A DNA stretch of 64,000 bases from Chitinophagaceae bacterium (GTDB lineage Bacteria; Bacteroidota; Bacteroidia; Chitinophagales; Chitinophagaceae), in NCBI GenBank assembly GCA_019747705.1, contig JAIEQM010000065.1:1-64000 (forward strand), given 5' to 3'. The position numbers were made by a program, and so were the translations under genes. This document shows, piece after piece, positions 9,791 through 18,344 of this stretch (position 1 is the stretch's first letter; each line of letters starts with the position of its first letter). The notes below the pieces were generated by a model, which saw only the letters and a list, made by a program, of their open reading frames with translations, made no database searches and was not told the origin of the DNA.

Positions 9791-9855
9791 TGGGAATACT
9801 GGAAGCTGCCAGGAAAAGTGCAAAGACGGGGAAGAGGGTTTATTTGAAGAAGTGA
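9787..9855 (+). pseudogene. 3' end of a Gfo/Idh/MocA oxidoreductase, copy 1
   Basis: Only the last 22 codons remain: ILEAARKSAKTGKRVYLKK then stop. They follow the stop of the response regulator with no gap, showing another junction between unrelated genes. A near copy of this segment ends the larger oxidoreductase fragment at 11047-11114. Confidence 0.6.
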
Positions 9856-9903
9856 AGGTTAATACAAGAAAATGTCCCGGGAAAACAAGAACCATTGCGG
9901 TGG

Positions 9904-10746
9904 TTATTTCTTTTTGCTCTTGTTTAGTTGCTTGCTCTTTTTTGTTGCGGGAAGATAGTTTTCTGATGAAACCACTTTCTGTCCGGTTTTAATTTCAAGG
10001 TCTTGTCTTGCTTTACCGGCAACCGAGCCGCCCTGTTTAGCGGCTGCTTGATTTTCAACGAATCCTTTTGGATTTCTTGTCTTTACAATAGCAGTTGTTG
10101 AAGCCTCCCCAAGCATAGAAAAAATCAATTCAAGGTCGTTCATATGGTCACGCAGATTTTGACTTTTTAGCCCCTTCACTTTTTTGTATTGAGAAGGCGT
10201 TAAACCAAAAGTTGCTTTTGAAATCTCAGCAGTTAAAATTGCATATTCTTTTTGCTCATTTACCCCTCTGTTCTTCCATTCTTCTGTTAATTCTTCACGA
10301 ATAGCAATGCTGCGCATTCTTTTCTCAATCCAGTCATCAGGATAACCTTTAAGTTTATATAACTCTCTTGTACGCTGTGTTGCCAGTTCAGGGTTTTCAA
10401 TTTCATCTAACCTGTCAGCGCCTACTTGTGCCAACCATAATTTGAAAGGTTCTGCTTTTGGAGACGGGATAGACTGAATAATTCTTAAAAGCCCTTTTGT
10501 ATCTGCTGCCTGTACCTTGCGTCTTTTACCGTCCGCCGCTTCCATTTCAACCAGGGTACAAATTGTACCCCAGTTGCCCTTTAGCTGTTCATCCCGGCTG
10601 AGCATCTTTTTTATATACTGCTTTACGTCGGAACTATCTGTCAATATCTCAACAACATCCTGTACTGAGAAATACCATTTCTGCTCCTTCTCATTCCAAT
10701 CGGAACGTACTTGCTTGCTCTCAAAAAGTTTAATGTTGCTCATCAA
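9904..10746 (-). CDS. BRO-N domain (phage antirepressor-like) protein
   Basis: A 280-residue protein that starts MSNIKLFESKQVRSDW and carries a BRO-N-type N-terminal domain (about 5-110: WYFSVQDVVEILTDS, then DTKGLLRIIQSIPSPKAEPFKLWLAQVG). After this comes the long conserved tail seen in chromosomal Bacteroidota members (KGYPDDWIEKRMRSIAIREELTEEW, ATFGLTPSQYK). It ends in a lysine-rich tail. Phage relatives are antirepressors; the role of these stand-alone chromosomal proteins is unknown. No other phage genes are nearby. It sits between two copies of an oxidoreductase 3' end, which suggests insertion. An ATG one codon earlier is also possible. Confidence 0.85.
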   Translation of the reverse strand: MMSNIKLFESKQVRSDWNEKEQKWYFSVQDVVEILTDSSDVKQYIKKMLSRDEQLKGNWGTICTLVEMEAADGKRRKVQAADTKGLLRIIQSIPSPKAEPFKLWLAQVGADRLDEIENPELATQRTRELYKLKGYPDDWIEKRMRSIAIREELTEEWKNRGVNEQKEYAILTAEISKATFGLTPSQYKKVKGLKSQNLRDHMNDLELIFSMLGEASTTAIVKTRNPKGFVENQAAAKQGGSVAGKARQDLEIKTGQKVVSSENYLPATKKSKQLNKSKKK

Positions 10747-10799
10747 TCAAAAATACGAAGTATCTAACAGTATTTGTTTCGTTTGAAATCGTGTAAATA

Positions 10800-11114
10800 T
10801 TGAGGGTCTTTGCAGTTATTGTTCTCACTGAATTTGGGTTCAACTCTTCCATTTCCCTATATTTTATTTGCGGCAACAGGAATGATATCCGTTACAGGCT
10901 GAGTGAAGAAACAAAAGAGCAACGTTTAACACTGAGCGAACGCAGTTATCCTTACAATGACCCTTTTGCTTTGTTTGCTGCGGTCATCAACAAACAAATT
11001 AGTTTACCGGCTTATGATTTATCATCGCTTGACAATAATATACAGGTCATAGAAATACTGGAAGCTGCAAAGAAAAGTGCGAAGACGGGGAAGAGGGTGT
11101 ATTTGACGAAGTGA
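10800..11114 (+). pseudogene. C-terminal fragment of a Gfo/Idh/MocA oxidoreductase
   Basis: The last sixty or so residues (PYNDPFALFAAVINKQ, LSSLDNNIQVIEILEAA, TGKRVYLTK) are the conserved C terminus of an NAD(P)-dependent Gfo/Idh/MocA sugar oxidoreductase. The Rossmann domain and active site are gone, and the residues before about position 40 look like out-of-context sequence. It is a remnant with no expected activity. Its last 70 bases are repeated at 9787-9855. Confidence 0.7.
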
Positions 11115-11136
11115 AGGTAAATAATGAAAGTGGTCA

Positions 11137-11963
11137 TCAGAATAATGATATTTGAGTTTCTTGTTTGGGATAAAACACCCCAATAATAACAAAAGGGTTA
11201 TTTGCTCTACGCATATGCCATTCTTTGGTTGTGCCCAAGAAAAGATGGATATCTTTTTCTTTAAGAAACTCCTCCTGATATTTTTCTCTAACCTTTTCTA
11301 GAGCAATGGCTTCATTGCTCTCTGCTGCCCTTAAACAGTTCCAGTATAAAGCACCTATTTCCCAATCCTCTATCATTAAAGTGCTGGGAACACCTTCATC
11401 ATCCAGAAATTTATAGGAAAATTTGTAAGGAAGTTTAGGAATTTGTATTTCTGGTGACTTGTCGCTCTCAAAAAGGTCGGCTTGCTTTCGAATTTCTTTC
11501 CATTCATTCTTCCATTCTCTTTCATCTTCTTCGATTTCAAAAGATAGGATTTTTGAAGGTTTAAATGTAACAAGCGAAACGTTTTTTGGCTTTTTGAATC
11601 TGCTAATAATTTAGCCTTATTAGTGTATACATTGGTCAAGCAGTAGGCTTTACGCTCTTGCCAGTTATTTTTGGTGTCTATCTTTCCTAGTATATTAATA
11701 TTGCTAAAACTATAATCAAGAGGAGAATGACTTTCTGGTCTGAAATCATCTTGACGTTTGACTAAATCTATTTCTATCCAATTGTATTTGAATGTTTCAA
11801 TTTTCCCGTCTTTACGCAAGCCCTTTAAGAATTTTAAAGGAACTGGATAGATACGAATCCACTTTCCATTTTCTAAAACACCTGCTGTGCAAACTAATTC
11901 ATCATAGCTTCTTGATGGTAATGGATAGGTTGTGACCGTTATTAGAACTTTTGTCAATGCCAT
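11137..11963 (-). pseudogene. Unknown partner gene of the DUF488 cassette, frameshifted
   Basis: A gene of about 275 residues in two frames. The 5' part starts MALTKVLITVTTYPLPSRSYDELVCTAG and reads WIRIYPVPLKFL. Near 11582-11600 the frame shifts by one base in a short homopolymer, after which the other frame continues KNVSLVTFKPSKILSFEIEE into the 3' part (EDWEIGALYWNCLRA, LFLGTTKEWHMRRANNPFVIIGVFYP). I do not recognise the family. The conserved look of both halves (Cys, Trp and His-rich motifs) suggests an enzyme or nucleic-acid-binding protein. It starts two bases after the DUF488 gene ends, so they form an operon. The shift could be a sequencing error. Confidence 0.6.
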
Positions 11964-11965
11964 TA

Positions 11966-12850
11966 TTAAATATGTTTGATTTCATATTCGAATCCAGGGA
12001 GGCTTTCAATGGACTCAGCTAAATACTTGCGATGACATTGACAAATATTTGCTTCAAAGCACGTTAAAGCTATTCTTTTATGTTCTTTCAATAAGTTTAA
12101 AATAACAGTTTGTGTAGATTTAGTCTTTTCAAGATTTTCTTTTTTGTAAGCCTCAAAAAGCTTATCATAATCTACTTGTGCATTTAACTGTTGCCTTTGT
12201 TCTGACTGAATTCCAACCTCTGGGAAATGCACGTATTTTATTCCTATACTTTCGCAGTATTTTACAAGTTGATTTTTCGAAAATCCATACTTCATACTTT
12301 GAGGATTGTTTCGAACATCTACCAAAATCTTAACATTGTTTTTTAATAACCGATTTAAATACTCTTCCAGAGAAATCCCTTCATATCCAATTGTGAATAA
12401 TATTGTTTTAGTAGTTTTTGGTTTATAACTATATACTTTTTCAAGCTCTTCTTTTGTAAGAATTGCGTTGGCCTTTACACTATTAATGGCAAAAAACGGA
12501 TAATTAATATATGTATGCTTCATTAAAGCATTGCTATTCATTTTTCCATAAAGAGCTTTAATTTCTAACAATGATTTTTTATCAGAAGCTTTAAGTCCTT
12601 TTAGATAATCGGTCTTTTCATTACTGCTAAAACTACTTTCAGTTTCAGTTAACATGCCTTTTTTTACCATTGTTGTTAAATCAGCGTTTGCTGAATAAGA
12701 ATAACAACCGTATTTATAAGGGATAAAATCATATTCAGCCTTTAACTGACATTGGCTAAAAAGAAATAATAACTTTTGTAAGCGAATTTTTTCTAGTTGT
12801 CCATCAAATAATTGGAATAAGGCTAATATGACTTTTCTTCTATAAAACAT
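11966..12850 (-). CDS. Panacea-like N-terminal domain fused to DUF488
   Basis: A 294-residue protein with two parts. Residues 1-125 (YRRKVILALFQLF, EKIRLQKLLFLFSQ, FIPYKYGCYSYSA) resemble the SocA/Panacea antitoxin domain. Residues 145-290 are DUF488: FTIGYEGISLEEYLN, LVDVRNNPQS, and the Cys/His-containing end ALTCFEANICQCHRKYL. Panacea domains neutralise many unrelated toxins in two-gene systems, and DUF488 proteins are small and uncharacterised. The pairing with the unknown downstream gene suggests a toxin-antitoxin or defence-like module. The Panacea call is by pattern only and is less certain than DUF488. Confidence 0.7.
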   Translation of the reverse strand: MFYRRKVILALFQLFDGQLEKIRLQKLLFLFSQCQLKAEYDFIPYKYGCYSYSANADLTTMVKKGMLTETESSFSSNEKTDYLKGLKASDKKSLLEIKALYGKMNSNALMKHTYINYPFFAINSVKANAILTKEELEKVYSYKPKTTKTILFTIGYEGISLEEYLNRLLKNNVKILVDVRNNPQSMKYGFSKNQLVKYCESIGIKYVHFPEVGIQSEQRQQLNAQVDYDKLFEAYKKENLEKTKSTQTVILNLLKEHKRIALTCFEANICQCHRKYLAESIESLPGFEYEIKHI

Positions 12851-13031
12851 TATGCAAATCTACTTAAGTCCCGTGATATTAAAAGACCGGATTTCCACAA
12901 AGCTTCTTTTTGCTTTTGTGTTTGTCCAAAGTGAAGCAGGTACAATTGAACGGAAGTGTTCAATAAAATTGCCAATAACTTTTTTACTCTCAAAAATAAA
13001 AACAAACCTTCCTTTGCAAACACCCCACCAC

Positions 13032-13066
13032 AAAAAACCCCGTCTAACTCTTTCGTCAAACGGGGT
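13032..13066 (-). terminator. Rho-independent terminator of the tricorn-like gene
   Basis: Read on the minus strand, ACCCCGT and ACGGGGT form a stem around a loop of about 20 bases, followed by a T run. It lies 36 bases past the protease stop. Confidence 0.7.
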
Positions 13067-13101
13067 CTATTACTTCATCAGCAATCAATAATCTTCCACT
13101 A

Positions 13102-16100
13102 TTATTTTCCTTTCAGCAATTCCTTCACAGCCATTTGCAATTGTTCATCAACTCCTGTGCTTACTTTTTCATATTCATTACGCAGTTTAATATCAGGTTC
13201 GGTTTGTGCATTTTCCAGATAATTTCCTTTGGTGTCTTTACAACCAACAGTAGGTGCACCCCAGCGGATGCCTGTATCCATCAACGCTTCCCATGCAGCA
13301 AACGTGCAGGTGCCCGGCACCGGCATGCCCACTAATTTTCCAATGCCCACTTCCTTCACCATATAAGCATAACAATGACCATCACTGTAGTTGCCTTCAT
13401 TGGCAAGTGAAATGCCGGGCTTTGTCCAGCGGAAGTTAGGTTCAAAACCATTGTTGCGCACATCATTACCATAATCCATAAACTTTTTACCGCTTAGGAA
13501 CATCGCCAAATCAGCCACTAAATCTCCACCGCCATTATTTCTTGTATCCACTACAATTCCTTTCTTATGAAAATATTTTCCCATGATCTCTTCATAGGTG
13601 GTACGGTAAGCGCCATCACTCATGCCCGGTATATGTACATAACCCAATGTGCCATTACTCATCTGGTCCACTTCATCTGCATTGCGTTTTACCCAGCGGC
13701 GGTAGAGCAAACCGTTTTCTTCTCCAATAGAAACGGGTTTGATGGTGAGTTCTCTTTTTGTTGTTCCATCAACCAAAACAATCAACACATTTTTTCCGGC
13801 TTTGCGGTTTAAGTATTGCGGCAAATCTTTATCTGCTGTGATGGTTTCACCATCAATGCTTTCAATGATGATGCCTGCACTTACATTCATACCTGCTTTA
13901 TCCAGCGGACCATCTTTAATCACTTCCACTATCTTCACACCATTGCCTTTGTAATTGTAATCATAAAAAATTCCGAGCGCTGCAGTAGCATCACCATTGG
14001 GATTAAAGTTGAAATAACTGCTGCCGCTGTGGCTCACATTCAATTCACCCAGCAACTCACTCAGCATTTCACTAAACTCATAGTTGCTGCCAATGTGCGG
14101 AATGTATTTTTCATAATCAGGTTTGTAACTGTCCCAGTCAATACCATGAAAGGATTTGGTGTAGAATGTATTTTTTGTACGGCGCCACACATGCTCAAAC
14201 ATATACATGCGTTCCTTGTAACTGTCCACCATCATTTCACCATTAATACCAATACGGTCCTGCTTGCCGCTGTTGGGGTCAATCTTCATAAAACCGCCAT
14301 CACTGTTAAGGAAGATTGTTTTTTGTTCTTTATCCCACACCATATTGGCAAAGCCTGCATTCAATGGCACCAGCATTTTGGTTTCTCTTGTGCGCAGGTT
14401 GGTGGTCCATAAATTCATACCACGTTCAAAGCGTGCTAAGTAATAAAGTGTTTCACCATCTTTACTTACCAATGCATCGCTCATATTGCTGGAGTGAATG
14501 GTGAGTTTTGTTTTACGCAGGGTTAAACCGTTCCAGTCAATCACCACTGAATCTTTTGCCGGTGTTTTTTTCTTTGATGTATCTGCTTTGGCTTTATTCT
14601 CTTCAATTTCTTTTTGCAGGGCGGCTTCTTCTTTTGAAAGTTTAAACTTATCAAATGCATCCTGTGTAAAGAACATGGCATACACATCCATTTGAGCGCC
14701 ACCGCTCATGGCAGCAGCACGCAAACCATCACGGTTGCTGAACCACATCATACCCTTGCCGCCCATAATCCATTTGGCATTGCCATCATTAAAACCACTG
14801 AGGGTGAGGTTTTCTATTTTCTTACCATCAGCACTTACCAATCCCACTTCACCCACTGCACTGCCGGGTACTGCATAGTCAAACAACAACCATTTACTGT
14901 CGGGGCTCCATTGAAAGTATTGATCGTTCTCCACAAAGGCAAACAACTGATCACCGGTTAATACTGTGCGGCTTTGTTTGGAAGCAATATTGTAAATGCG
15001 GAGTTGATTCCTGTTTTCGATATAAGCAATTTCTTTTCCATCGGGCGAATACAATGCCTGTGTGTTATTGTTGTTATTTTCAAACAACGGTGTTTCTTTA
15101 ATTAACGTGGCTGCATAAAAGTAGGGTTCTTCTTTGCGTTCAATTGTTGCTTCATATACACTCCACTTATCATTGCGCTCACCGCCATACATAATTTTCT
15201 TTCCATCGGGTGAAAATACAACTTCTGTTTCCTGCTCAGGTGTGGCTGTAATGCGTTTGGTAATACCACCATCAACACTTGTAACAAATACATCACCACG
15301 GTATAAGAACGCCACTTCTTTTCCATTGGGCGCAACGCTCATACCGCTGCCGCTGGTAACACGGTAAATTTTTTCATTATTGCTTCTTGCATCTGCAAGA
15401 ATGCTGATGTTTACTTTTTGAGGTGATGAACCTGCTTTCATGGTATAAAGTTCACCATCATAACTGTAACAAAGCAAACCATCATTGCTGCTGCTGAGAA
15501 AACGTACCGGATGTTTTTTGTAGGAAGTAAGTTTTTCTGATTTACCACCATTCATGTTCATCTTATGTACATTGAAGGAACCGCTTTCTTCACTCAAATA
15601 AAAAAATCCGCTTTCATCATTGGTGAAAACAGGGTTGCGGTCTTCACCATTGAATGAAGTAATGAGTTTGTGTGTACCTGTTTTCATATCATACAACGCC
15701 ACATCACGTGTTACGGCTGATGTGTGATGTTTGCGCCATGCATTTTCACCGGCGGGTTTATTGGTATAGATGAGTTTGTTTCCATCCTTGCTGAATTTTA
15801 CATCTTCAGCAGGTGTGGTGAGGATTTGTGTAACACGTCCGCCGTTAACGGATACATTGTACAACTCACTCATATAGCCGGTGGGGTATTGCCTGTTGGT
15901 GGGCAAATCCATTCTTGTAGCGCCAAACACTACGTTCTTATTATCATTGGTAAAACTGTAGGGATATTCATTAGCTGAGTGATAGGTGATGCGTTTGGCT
16001 TCACCGCCTTCTGCCGGAATAATAAATACATCAAAGTTGCCGTAGCGGTCGCTGGCAAATGCAATGCTCTTTCCGTCTTTCCTCCACACGGGCATAAAAT

Positions 16101-16296
16101 CATGCGCTTCATGCATGGTAAGCGGCGTGGCGGTACCACCTGTTGAAGCTACTTTATACAAATCGCCTTTGTAGGTAAACACAATGGTTGTACCATCGGG
16201 CGAAATGGATGGATAACGAAGCCAGGAGGGAGCTTGCGCAAAAGAATTGAAGGCACAGGAAACAAGGAATAAGGCCGAAGCAAGTAATCTGGTCAT
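13102..16296 (-). CDS. Tricorn-like S41 family protease with beta-propeller
   Basis: A 1064-residue exported protein (signal peptide MTRLLASALFLVSCAFNSFA). Residues 25 to about 530 hold many PD40/WD40-like repeats (YPSISPDGTTIVFTYKGDLY, VVFSPDGKKIMYGG). Then come the C1 region with the charge-relay His in LNVSHSG (about 745), a PDZ domain (IKDGPLDKAGM) and an S41 core (VVDTRNNGGGDLVADL). The catalytic segment reads GKLVGMPVPGTCTFAAWE, with Cys where a Ser might be expected. Family members degrade peptides in the periplasm. It is monocistronic, with a hairpin upstream and a terminator downstream. Confidence 0.9.
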   Translation of the reverse strand: MTRLLASALFLVSCAFNSFAQAPSWLRYPSISPDGTTIVFTYKGDLYKVASTGGTATPLTMHEAHDFMPVWRKDGKSIAFASDRYGNFDVFIIPAEGGEAKRITYHSANEYPYSFTNDNKNVVFGATRMDLPTNRQYPTGYMSELYNVSVNGGRVTQILTTPAEDVKFSKDGNKLIYTNKPAGENAWRKHHTSAVTRDVALYDMKTGTHKLITSFNGEDRNPVFTNDESGFFYLSEESGSFNVHKMNMNGGKSEKLTSYKKHPVRFLSSSNDGLLCYSYDGELYTMKAGSSPQKVNISILADARSNNEKIYRVTSGSGMSVAPNGKEVAFLYRGDVFVTSVDGGITKRITATPEQETEVVFSPDGKKIMYGGERNDKWSVYEATIERKEEPYFYAATLIKETPLFENNNNNTQALYSPDGKEIAYIENRNQLRIYNIASKQSRTVLTGDQLFAFVENDQYFQWSPDSKWLLFDYAVPGSAVGEVGLVSADGKKIENLTLSGFNDGNAKWIMGGKGMMWFSNRDGLRAAAMSGGAQMDVYAMFFTQDAFDKFKLSKEEAALQKEIEENKAKADTSKKKTPAKDSVVIDWNGLTLRKTKLTIHSSNMSDALVSKDGETLYYLARFERGMNLWTTNLRTRETKMLVPLNAGFANMVWDKEQKTIFLNSDGGFMKIDPNSGKQDRIGINGEMMVDSYKERMYMFEHVWRRTKNTFYTKSFHGIDWDSYKPDYEKYIPHIGSNYEFSEMLSELLGELNVSHSGSSYFNFNPNGDATAALGIFYDYNYKGNGVKIVEVIKDGPLDKAGMNVSAGIIIESIDGETITADKDLPQYLNRKAGKNVLIVLVDGTTKRELTIKPVSIGEENGLLYRRWVKRNADEVDQMSNGTLGYVHIPGMSDGAYRTTYEEIMGKYFHKKGIVVDTRNNGGGDLVADLAMFLSGKKFMDYGNDVRNNGFEPNFRWTKPGISLANEGNYSDGHCYAYMVKEVGIGKLVGMPVPGTCTFAAWEALMDTGIRWGAPTVGCKDTKGNYLENAQTEPDIKLRNEYEKVSTGVDEQLQMAVKELLKGK

Positions 16297-16363
16297 GGTA
16301 AATTTTTGAGATTCGTAAAGATAAAAGGAATGATGAAAGCGGGAAAAGAATTTGATGGGTGGT

Positions 16364-16407
16364 TTTTGAGAGGCGACACCTTTCCAAAAAGGTGTCGCCT
16401 CTCAAAA
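16364..16407. terminator. Long perfect hairpin, bidirectional terminator
   Basis: Two 20-bp arms around GAGAGGCGACACCTTT are perfectly complementary with a 4-nt loop, flanked by T runs on both strands. It lies just past the stop of the ParE-type toxin gene and probably ends that operon. A near copy lies at 43953-43987. Confidence 0.7.
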
Positions 16408-16410
16408 TTC

Positions 16411-16731
16411 TTATACTCTTTTAATTGTCTTTTTTAAAGTTGCCGGATTTTTGCGTGTATTAAACAGTGTAACAATTTCTATAAACTGTTTTGATGATTT
16501 ATAAACAATTATTGTTTTGGGGTGGATGGCATATTTACGAAGATTTTTTCTTTTATGCAGCAATGGAAAGATGCGGGGATGCCGGGAAACAACACTCAGA
16601 AACTGTTCCCATTTTTGATGAAATTTTTCCAGAGCTGTTCTGCCAAATTCCAATAATAAATATTCATGCAATTCATCTAATTCTTCGGCAGCTTGCTGAG
16701 AAAGTATGATTTCTTTAGGCTTTGATGCCAT
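16411..16731 (-). CDS. ParE/RelE-superfamily toxin
   Basis: A 106-residue protein with the ParE pattern. An N-terminal helix pair (SQQAAEELDELHEYLLLEFGRTALEKFHQKWEQFL) is followed by HPRIFPLL, LRKYAIHPKTIIVYKSSKQFIEIVTLFNTRKNP, the strand-turn-strand core that ends in the usual DTRxxP-like motif (here NTRKNP). ParE proteins poison DNA gyrase, while related RelE proteins cut mRNA. It overlaps the antitoxin gene by 17 bases. It is a chromosomal stand-alone pair whose role (stabilisation or phage response) is unknown. Confidence 0.85.
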   Translation of the reverse strand: MASKPKEIILSQQAAEELDELHEYLLLEFGRTALEKFHQKWEQFLSVVSRHPRIFPLLHKRKNLRKYAIHPKTIIVYKSSKQFIEIVTLFNTRKNPATLKKTIKRV

Positions 16732-16963
16732 ATTTCTTTTTTAGGGACTCTGTAAAACTGCGGGCATTAACTGTTTTCCCTTCTCTTAGTTGTGTTAACC
16801 CTGTTTCAATTTTGCGCTTTTGCAAATCAGTAAGTTCATCCCATGCAGGTGAAGCTTTTTGCTCTTTGATGGTTTTAATAACAGCATAAATATCTTTTAA
16901 GGTAGTTGCATCAGCTCCGTTAATTTCCTTTAAGATTGCTGCCTTTAGCTGATTTGTGCTCAT
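16715..16963 (-). CDS. Antitoxin of the ParE pair
   Basis: An 82-residue protein starting MSTNQLKAAILKEINGADATTL and containing WDELTDLQKRKIETGLTQLREGKTV, a helix typical of short Bacteroidota antitoxins paired with ParE-like toxins. The C terminus (SFTESLKKKYG) is the likely toxin-binding part. The start ATG at 16961-16963 is preferred to the longer open frame upstream, which has no similar beginning. It precedes and overlaps the toxin gene, as usual for such pairs, and probably represses the operon. Confidence 0.8.
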   Translation of the reverse strand: MSTNQLKAAILKEINGADATTLKDIYAVIKTIKEQKASPAWDELTDLQKRKIETGLTQLREGKTVNARSFTESLKKKYGIKA

Positions 16964-17120
16964 GAAAAAAGTTTGATGTAAGTTAAACTGAAATTTATTG
17001 CTTGCCAAATACAGCAGAAAGTTTAAAAAATAATTTTCCCCTCCCGGGCAACCTTTCATCTTCACTTTGCATTTATCTTGCTGTATCAGTTAACAAAGCT
17101 GAATTTTTGAAACCAACTGC

Positions 17121-17672
17121 ATGGAACTGCATCAACTGCTCAAAGAATGTAAACAGGGAAGCATCACGGCACAGAAATACCTGTACGACCGTTTTGCCAA
17201 ACAAATGTTTATCCTTTGCCGCAGGTACATGAAGAATGATGAATCAGCAGAGGAACAGTTAATGAACGGTTTTTTAAAGTTCTTTCAAACGATGGAGCGG
17301 TTTGAATATATGAACGATGCTTCTACCGTAGCCTGGTTAAAAAAACTGATGGTGAATGAATGCCTGATGGAGCTGCGGAAGAACAGCAGCTTTTTGCAGG
17401 TGGCAACCAGTGAATTGCCTGAAGTGGCTATAGATGAAGCAGCTTTACAACAACTTTCAGCGGCCGAAATTTTTAAACTTATTACACAATTGCCGCCGGG
17501 TTACAGAACAGTGTTTAATTTATTTGAAGTGGAAGGCTATACTCATAAAGAAATTGCCGCACAGCTCGGCATCAGCGAAGGCACATCCAAATCACAACTG
17601 AGCAAGGCCAAACAAATGCTGCAGCAACTACTGCAGCAACAAAATCATTTTTATGCAAGAAAAATCAACTAA
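17121..17672 (+). CDS. ECF-type RNA polymerase sigma factor
   Basis: This 183-residue protein has sigma region 2 (about 10-80: ITAQKYLYDRFAKQMFILCRRYMKN, EEQLMNGFLKFFQTMERF) and region 4 (about 115-170: LPPGYRTVFNLFEVEGYTHKEIAAQLGISEGTSKSQLSKAK). It belongs to the ECF sigma-70 family common in Bacteroidota. It overlaps the anti-sigma-like gene by 20 bases and heads a three-gene operon. Unlike the classic FecI-type operons, no SusC/SusD pair follows. The signal it answers is unknown. Confidence 0.9.
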   Translation: MELHQLLKECKQGSITAQKYLYDRFAKQMFILCRRYMKNDESAEEQLMNGFLKFFQTMERFEYMNDASTVAWLKKLMVNECLMELRKNSSFLQVATSELPEVAIDEAALQQLSAAEIFKLITQLPPGYRTVFNLFEVEGYTHKEIAAQLGISEGTSKSQLSKAKQMLQQLLQQQNHFYARKIN

Positions 17673-18339
17673 ACCTTTTCAGCAAAAGCTGGATGCATTA
17701 ACGGAACTGCCGGATGGTTTTTCTTTTGATGCCGCTCATAGCTGGAACAGGATGGAAGAAAAACTTACAGGCAAACAAACCAAACAGAAAAAGGTGTTGT
17801 GGTATATGGCTGCTGCTGCATCTATTGCATTCATTATTTCAATTGTTTATTTCAATCAGCAAGAAAGAATCCATCCTGTTACAGTAAAACCTGAAGAACT
17901 AAAACAGGAACAATCTGTTATTGCAGACAGTAAAAGCGGCGAAGCAGTGCTGAATAATGAAACCCAAAAACCCTCTGTCATTTCTGTCATCACAAAAACA
18001 AAGACCCTTCCTGAAAAAAAACCGGTTGAAATGCCGGTTGTTTTGCAGGAAACAAAACCGCCAGAGCTTATTGCACAAATCAGTACAACACAGGAAATGA
18101 AACCTGAGACTACGTTGCCCGAAACAACAGCAATTGCTCCACCATTGGTTGCAACACCTGTTAAACGAAAAATTATTCACATCAGTGAATTGGGTAAAGA
18201 AACATTTCTGAAAGAACAACAGACCTTAAGTGTAAAAGAAGAAAAAACACCAACAGAAGTTATAACGGAAGAACCACATCCAGGCACCAAACCCTGGTAC
18301 AAAAAATTCAAATCAACCAGCCGAACCAATAACAATTAA
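17653..18339 (+). CDS. Single-pass membrane protein, probable anti-sigma factor
   Basis: A 228-residue protein. A cytoplasmic N terminus of about 50 residues (FSFDAAHSWNRMEEKL) is followed by one membrane helix (WYMAAAASIAFIISIVYF, about 55-72). The rest is a Pro/Thr/Lys-rich, low-complexity region expected outside the membrane. That layout and the 20-base overlap with the sigma gene suggest an anti-sigma factor, though there is no recognisable zinc-finger anti-sigma motif. The periplasmic end has a basic tail (WYKKFKSTSRTNNN). The call rests on context and topology. Confidence 0.65.
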   Translation: MQEKSTKPFQQKLDALTELPDGFSFDAAHSWNRMEEKLTGKQTKQKKVLWYMAAAASIAFIISIVYFNQQERIHPVTVKPEELKQEQSVIADSKSGEAVLNNETQKPSVISVITKTKTLPEKKPVEMPVVLQETKPPELIAQISTTQEMKPETTLPETTAIAPPLVATPVKRKIIHISELGKETFLKEQQTLSVKEEKTPTEVITEEPHPGTKPWYKKFKSTSRTNNN

Positions 18340-18344
18340 ATTTT

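Noticed and set aside
9904..12850. A prophage, suggested by the BRO-N gene
   Set aside because: No integrase, capsid, tail, terminase or lysis genes are seen. BRO-N genes are common on Bacteroidota chromosomes.
12851..13031. Open frames between the DUF488 gene and the tricorn-like terminator
   Set aside because: They overlap in different frames, show no conserved features and run into the terminator hairpin.
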